This document shows positions 59,602-64,000 of a stretch of 64,000 nt of DNA, in pieces (the first letter of the stretch is position 1; the number at the start of each line of letters is the position of its first letter). Position numbers and translations under genes: made by a program. This DNA is from Epichloe hybrida. Lineage: Eukaryota > Ascomycota > Sordariomycetes > Hypocreales > Clavicipitaceae. A model generated the notes under the pieces. It did not search any database. It was given only the letters and a program-made list of their open reading frames with translations, and had not been told where the DNA came from. The stretch lies in assembly GCA_019022495.1 (NCBI GenBank), contig JAFEKR010000004.1, positions 3,782,001-3,846,000 on the forward strand. The letters are read 5' to 3'.

Positions 59602-61410
59602 CTATTGTGCGACCTGAGAAGAGGCTTCCTCTACGAGCATAACGGCAGCGACGTAGTTCCTAAGGAATTTGACCACCATGAAGCGAATGGCAAGTTGGTC
59701 CGACTCTTGCATTTGCGAGTAAATCTCCTCGGATGTCAAAAATAAGAACAAGCTGGTCACCACAAAAGCCTCCTCGCCGTCACACCTCGTCATGGCCTCC
59801 CCCAGATCCATCATGAGACGGCTCATGGACAGGAAGATTTTGCGTTGTCCCACGGCGCAGTCAGATTCTTTGCCATCTCTCTCAGTATCAGAGTCATCAG
59901 CCAGATTCTTAGCCATCGCAGCCACCGCATCGCACATGACCCTCAGCGTTCTCGGCTCAGTCAAGTCGTGCGCCGAAAAGGGTTCCGCGCAGAGGCCAGG
60001 TGTCCATCGCTGCAGGAGAGCTTGGAGATTGTCCTTCTTCATCTCGCCAATGATCTTGCGACCCGGCTTCCGGATTTCTTCGCGGCCGTCCTCGTAGAGA
60101 ATCATCTGCAAGTTACAGTGCTTGTCGTAGTCCATGACGGCTGCCAGCCTCTCTGTAAAGTCTTGCAGGTTTTTGAACTTCACCCCAGCCAGGCGGAGGT
60201 CATGTATGTATCTATGCGTGATGGGACTCGGCGCACCTATGACGGCCTGGCGCCATTGGGTCAGCCTGTCGCCCTTTAGAGCAAGGGAATCGAGATCCAA
60301 GAGTTTGCTCGGGTGGGAGGGCTGGAAAATCTCGTCAAGCTTCTCCTCAATGCGCGAAGACTCGCCCGCAAGTATATCCAGCAGCTCGTCGTTGGAGTTC
60401 TCGTCCTGGTAGCCGACAAGGAATTCGATCAGGGTCTTCTTACGACCGGACACGGGTGGCAGTTCCGAGATTTGGCCTCGATGTCTACTGGACAGATGGT
60501 AGGCTGTGATAATGCAGCTTCTTGGGTCACCCTCCTCAGTGCGATAGCGATGGTGGACAAGCGCGCCAGCTGGGAAGACAGTTGCCAGTGGCTGTTCGGG
60601 ATGCCTCGCCTCGACTACACGGGTTGTGCCATTGATGCGCCTTTGAAAGTCAAACAAGCCGTTGATAGCATCGTCCGTGACGAAAAGGCTATCTGCCTCT
60701 GTCGACCAAGGTATGCCCTCCTCGCTGAGGATAATCTCTCGATTTCCTCGGTGAGTCCAGGGCAAAAACGTGAAGTTTTGACCGGAAGGGCCTTTCACTT
60801 CGCCACGGCGCCAAGTCAATAACACCTTGTACTCCTCTTTGAAAGGGGTATTGTCGACGTGGAGCATGTTATCCTGAGCGTTGACGCTGATGGGGTCACT
60901 GTTTTTCCCTCTGAAGTCAACGATGCGAATAGAGCCCCCAAGAAGGTAGGAAATCAGGGCGACAAGGAGAGAATGACTAAATGCCTGAACATAGTTTCCT
61001 CCAAGGATAAACTCATGCTCCAGGGCAAGATTGACATATGAGTGCATGAAGGCATTGTTGCCTGATTTTGACTGGACCTTGCTGTACTCTTCGACCAGCC
61101 TCGCAAAGATGGCCGGGTCGATCAGCCCACCAAACAGAGCCGCCCCGTCAGTTTCGATCCTGTGAAGCGCCTCAAAAAACTTGGCCTCTGTGTTCTCGTT
61201 CTTCCATCCACTGCGAAGGCTGCGGAGAAGTTTGACGCGATAATCTATCTGTTCGTTGGTAGAGATGCGGCGGCGGTGCCGGACGGTATTGAGTTGGAGA
61301 CCCGGCACCTTGGCGTCTCTGGCCGTTCGGTCACGAAGCAAAGAGGCCTGCGTATCAACGGGAACGTCGAAAACAGGCCTTATCGGCTGGACCTCATGTA
61401 CACTGCCCAT
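59602..61410 (-). CDS. Putative Fe(II)/2-oxoglutarate oxygenase-like (PhyH-like) protein with C-terminal domain
   Basis: Family not firmly recognised. Single exon, 602 residues. The N-terminal half has a possible PhyH-type metal and co-substrate set: H184-x-D186 in MLHVDNTPF, the FLPWTHRG box (H220), then AGALVHHRYRTEEGDPRSC with H286 or H287 and R297, ten residues on, the spacing seen for the distal His and 2-oxoglutarate Arg of phytanoyl-CoA dioxygenases. A linker follows (DENSNDELLDILAGE), and the C-terminal 250 residues form an all-helical-looking region with no family that I know. The function is inferred only. It is divergent from the phosphomannomutase gene, with 512 bases between the starts, in AT-rich surroundings but itself intact and of normal GC content. 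Confidence 0.7.
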   Translation of the reverse strand: MGSVHEVQPIRPVFDVPVDTQASLLRDRTARDAKVPGLQLNTVRHRRRISTNEQIDYRVKLLRSLRSGWKNENTEAKFFEALHRIETDGAALFGGLIDPAIFARLVEEYSKVQSKSGNNAFMHSYVNLALEHEFILGGNYVQAFSHSLLVALISYLLGGSIRIVDFRGKNSDPISVNAQDNMLHVDNTPFKEEYKVLLTWRRGEVKGPSGQNFTFLPWTHRGNREIILSEEGIPWSTEADSLFVTDDAINGLFDFQRRINGTTRVVEARHPEQPLATVFPAGALVHHRYRTEEGDPRSCIITAYHLSSRHRGQISELPPVSGRKKTLIEFLVGYQDENSNDELLDILAGESSRIEEKLDEIFQPSHPSKLLDLDSLALKGDRLTQWRQAVIGAPSPITHRYIHDLRLAGVKFKNLQDFTERLAAVMDYDKHCNLQMILYEDGREEIRKPGRKIIGEMKKDNLQALLQRWTPGLCAEPFSAHDLTEPRTLRVMCDAVAAMAKNLADDSDTERDGKESDCAVGQRKIFLSMSRLMMDLGEAMTRCDGEEAFVVTSLFLFLTSEEIYSQMQESDQLAIRFMVVKFLRNYVAAVMLVEEASSQVAQ

Positions 61411-61922
61411 ATTGATGTATCTGACGGCTGGCGTTGATTTTGGTAGTAAGGTGCTACGTAGCTTGAGGAAGTGAATATCTGTGGAGTGGATTCCTGGCAG
61501 ATTTATGTCTGCATTTAGAAGACTTATAGCCTTGATCTAGAATTATAGCATAATCATGGCTTTACTCGACTCAAGCAGCAATCATCATGCAGTTCCAATG
61601 GGCTGATGTGTAAGTCAGATGGCCACAGGTTCTTGCACTCTGTGTGACGTTATGGGTTACTAGATGTCACCGAGCTTACAGTAAGCCTTGCTTGGACAAA
61701 CAATACTCTGCTTATGCATGCTTACGATCCGACTTAGACTGTGTATACTACGTACCAATACTCGATTATGTTAAATCGTTACAAAACTGCAATAATAGGG
61801 CAAACAAAATAAAAACAAGAATGGGCAGTTTATAAGCATTCTGAACTAGACTTCAGGTACAAATACAACTAAACACACTATGCTAGAACAATAACAAGTT
61901 ATCCCTGCTTCAGGTGGTCACA
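61411..61922. promoter_or_regulatory. Shared divergent promoter of PhyH-like and phosphomannomutase genes
   Basis: 512 bases, AT-rich, no defined site recognised. Head-to-head orientation suggests joint control, by inference. Confidence 0.4.
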
Positions 61923-62813
61923 ATGGCAGAAATGAATGGTGTCTGTCCGCCCCTTGAGGCCAGGCCAATGAAAAATACAATCTGCCTCTTCGACGTCGAC
62001 GGTACACTGTGTCCGGAAAAGCAGGCATGTTCCACCTGTCAACACTGCTTACGGGTTTGGTAGTCAAAAAACATGTACATGGAAACTGTGACATTAACAC
62101 CTGCCTAGGAAATCTCACCAGAAATGCTCTCTCTCCTTGGCCGGCTCCGTCACAAATGTGCTATAGGCTACGTCAGTGGAGGGCCGCTTTCCAAACAGCA
62201 GCAGCAGCTCAGCACTCCGCTTGTCCCGGTGACATCCATCTTCGACTTCTGCTTCGCTGAAAATGGCGTTACAGCTTTCAGAATGGGGGTACCTCTCCCA
62301 GGGCCAACTTTCATCGAGTATCTCGGGGAGGCTAGATACAAGTCACTGGTCAACTGGGTGCTGAAGTACATCGCCAACTTGGACATCCCCATCAAACGAG
62401 GCACTTTTGTTGAGTTCCGGAACGGCAACGTCAACATTTCGCCCATTGGGCAAGGGGCAAGTTTTGCAGAGATGGAGGAGTTCCAGCGCTACGACGAGAT
62501 ACACCGGATCCGGGAAACAATGATTAAAGCACTCGAAAGACAATTTTCAAACTTGGACTTGAGGTATGCCATTGGGGGACAGATATGCTTTGATGCATTT
62601 CCCGTGGGCTGGGACAAGACGTTCTGCTTGAGGCATCTAGAGGCTGAAAGGGAGAGGAGCGGGCAGGTTTACGACAGAATTTTCTTTTTTGGGGATAAGA
62701 CTTGTGATGGAGGAAACGACTCTGAGATTTACCAGGATCAGAGGACGGCTGCATATTCGGTGACGGGGCCCGAGGATACTATGAGACGGATTGGGGAGTT
62801 GATGGGCTTGTAA
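61923..62813 (+). CDS. Phosphomannomutase paralogue (SEC53/PMM family)
   Basis: PMM enzymes interconvert mannose 6-phosphate and mannose 1-phosphate for GDP-mannose. Exons 61923-62024 and 62109-62813, intron 62025-62108 with a GC donor (gcatgt) and cctag acceptor; 268 residues, a normal length. The HAD nucleophile loop CLFDVDGTLCPE keeps both Asp residues. Also present: the cap-domain KRGTFVEFRNGNVNISPIG, the substrate loop GGQICFDAFPVGWDK, and FFGDKTCDGGNDSEIY. The motif II region reads YVSGGPLSK where canonical PMMs have VGGSD. This suggests a paralogue with changed activity or substrate. A housekeeping copy is expected elsewhere in the genome. Confidence 0.88.
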
Positions 62814-64000
62814 TGCTAGAGCTATCAATTATACCAGGCGTCCAACTCCGAGCGATGATTTAGATGTATTGCGCAGACTGGAGCTTTCCCGCCTCTTGTA
62901 CAAACGGAAGCCATTCTGAACCAGCAGCGAAACAAGACCAAGAATGCTGCTGCCCGCTTGGGCATAATGGGGGGCATCCCAAGCCACGGCCTTTCACCCG
63001 CCAGGGGATTATTGCCATGTTTTACTTTTTGTTTGCATAATACGTACAACATCAGGCCCAGGGAAGGATAAGATAAGCATACATGTACATGCTTATCCTA
63101 ATACATGTATGCTTAGGCCAACATAAATGCGCCTTATGATCTTACGTAGATCTCATGACTTGTCATGTCTGTATAGCGTGATATTAATCTACTACCAGTC
63201 GTGCTATTGCTTTTGAAATGTAGGGAGCTAGTTGCCAGCTAGCAACAGCTGTACAAGTGCAGCTCTACGGTTAGGGACTAGTAAAACCACGATATTAAAT
63301 TAATTAACGTAACATAATAGAAGGTTATAGTAGGTATTACTATTAAATTTAGTTATAGATAGCTTTTATTGATTTTTAATATATATTTTTTTACGTCATT
63401 GGTTATAGCTAATGCATCTGATTTTTTATAATATAATTACTAGCAATACCTAGCTAGTAAAATAATTAATAGTTAAATACTTAAAGCTATAGTAATAAAT
63501 AAGCTCTAAGGTTATAAATATAAGGGGCTATAAGGTTAGAGCAAAGTTTGCAATAAACTTTGTAGCTACGTTAGCGTAAGATACAGTCATAATTCGCGAC
63601 CGCAGTCAAACTCAAATTCGTTCGAGTTTTGATAGACAGCTTTTATAATAACTAATAAAGTAATATAATTAATTTTAGTTATATTATATAGGTAATATAG
63701 CTATTTAGATTAAGAGGTCTAGCTAGGTTAGCTAGATTAAAAAGATATTCTTTCTCTTATATACTTACTAACTATATTAGTAAATCTAGACTACTAGTAA
63801 GGTCTTGAGGGCTACTTTTTATTTTCTATAAAATTTATTCATACATAAAATCTAAAAAATTAACTTACTACTATATAAACTAGTAACCTATATACACTAA
63901 ATTTTAGTCTAAAAATAACCATATATTAAATAAAAGCCCTGTTTTCTAACTTTAATTTACTATACATAAAACTTTTATATAATCTTTAGTCAAAGAGAAA
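62814..64000. other. Very AT-rich, TpA-rich terminal block (RIP-like)
   Basis: From about 63260 the GC content falls to around 20% (12 G/C in the 60 bases 63301-63360). The sequence is dominated by TA, TAG and TTA steps with no open frame of note. A less AT-rich island at 63541-63660 holds the hairpin CAAAGTTT-gcaat-AAACTTTG (63542-63562). Pattern fits old transposon DNA degraded by repeat-induced point mutation; no element is recognisable. Confidence 0.7.
63074..63115. repeat. 14-bp perfect inverted repeat
   Basis: TAAGCATACATGTA (63074-63087) and its exact reverse complement TACATGTATGCTTA (63102-63115), 14-base spacer. The spacer itself contains a second arm, ATGCTTATC, that pairs with GATAAGCAT. 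It lies 260 bases after the phosphomannomutase stop and may mark the end of an old element. Confidence 0.8.

Noticed and set aside
63260..64000. Possible transposon
   Set aside because: No open frame, terminal repeat pair or conserved motif remains; only composition suggests a mobile origin.

Overview
The window is nuclear DNA of a filamentous ascomycete, most likely a member of the Hypocreales (Sordariomycetes). The genes carry short spliceosomal introns of about 55-150 nt with GT-AG ends and CTGAC/CTAAC branch points. Core genes are densely packed on both strands. A gEgh16-type secreted protein, a DOCK-family exchange factor and a fungal CENP-X homologue fit this group. Species is not resolved. 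All gene models are manual splicing of the six-frame translations, so single-base errors at boundaries are possible; nearly all spliced models close in frame.

Layout. 1-9.6 kb: the 5' part of a septin (CDC10 type), mitochondrial ribosomal protein bL32m, SKI8, the small DNA polymerase delta subunit, a queuosine-salvage protein and the SUMO E1 subunit UBA2. 9.6-23 kb: a FabG-like reductase divergent from a sphingoid-base-phosphate phosphatase, RFC3, a BTB protein, a coiled-coil protein, a cytochrome-b5-like MAPR protein and a GPI-type cupredoxin. 23-31.3 kb: CENP-X/MHF2, the ADP/ATP carrier, the divergent ribosomal pair eS25/uS7 and a GNAT acetyltransferase. 33.6-48 kb: a 2055-residue DOCK protein, a gEgh16-like secreted protein, a peroxisomal ABCD half-transporter, DPH3 and a small Ser/Thr-rich secreted protein. 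50.5-57.7 kb: cytosolic leucyl-tRNA synthetase, a one-helix mitochondrial protein, AP-3 sigma, frataxin and an LYR-motif protein.

From about 57.9 kb the character changes. Sequence becomes AT-rich and TpA-rich with RIP-like decay and an ankyrin relic. It holds only two intact genes, a divergent pair: a 602-residue protein with a phytanoyl-CoA-dioxygenase-like metal motif, and a diverged phosphomannomutase paralogue. The last 0.7 kb is close to 20% GC in places. This looks like the edge of an accessory or subtelomere-like compartment.

Most genes are housekeeping and unrelated in pathway. POLD4 and RFC3 both act with PCNA, and DPH3 and LeuRS both serve translation, but nothing indicates co-regulated clusters apart from divergent pairs sharing short promoters (FabG-like/LCB3, eS25/uS7, AP-3 sigma/frataxin, and the accessory PhyH-like/PMM pair). 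Intergenic DNA is marked by a strongly over-represented 9-mer, TACGGAGTA, with at least ten exact copies, all outside genes.
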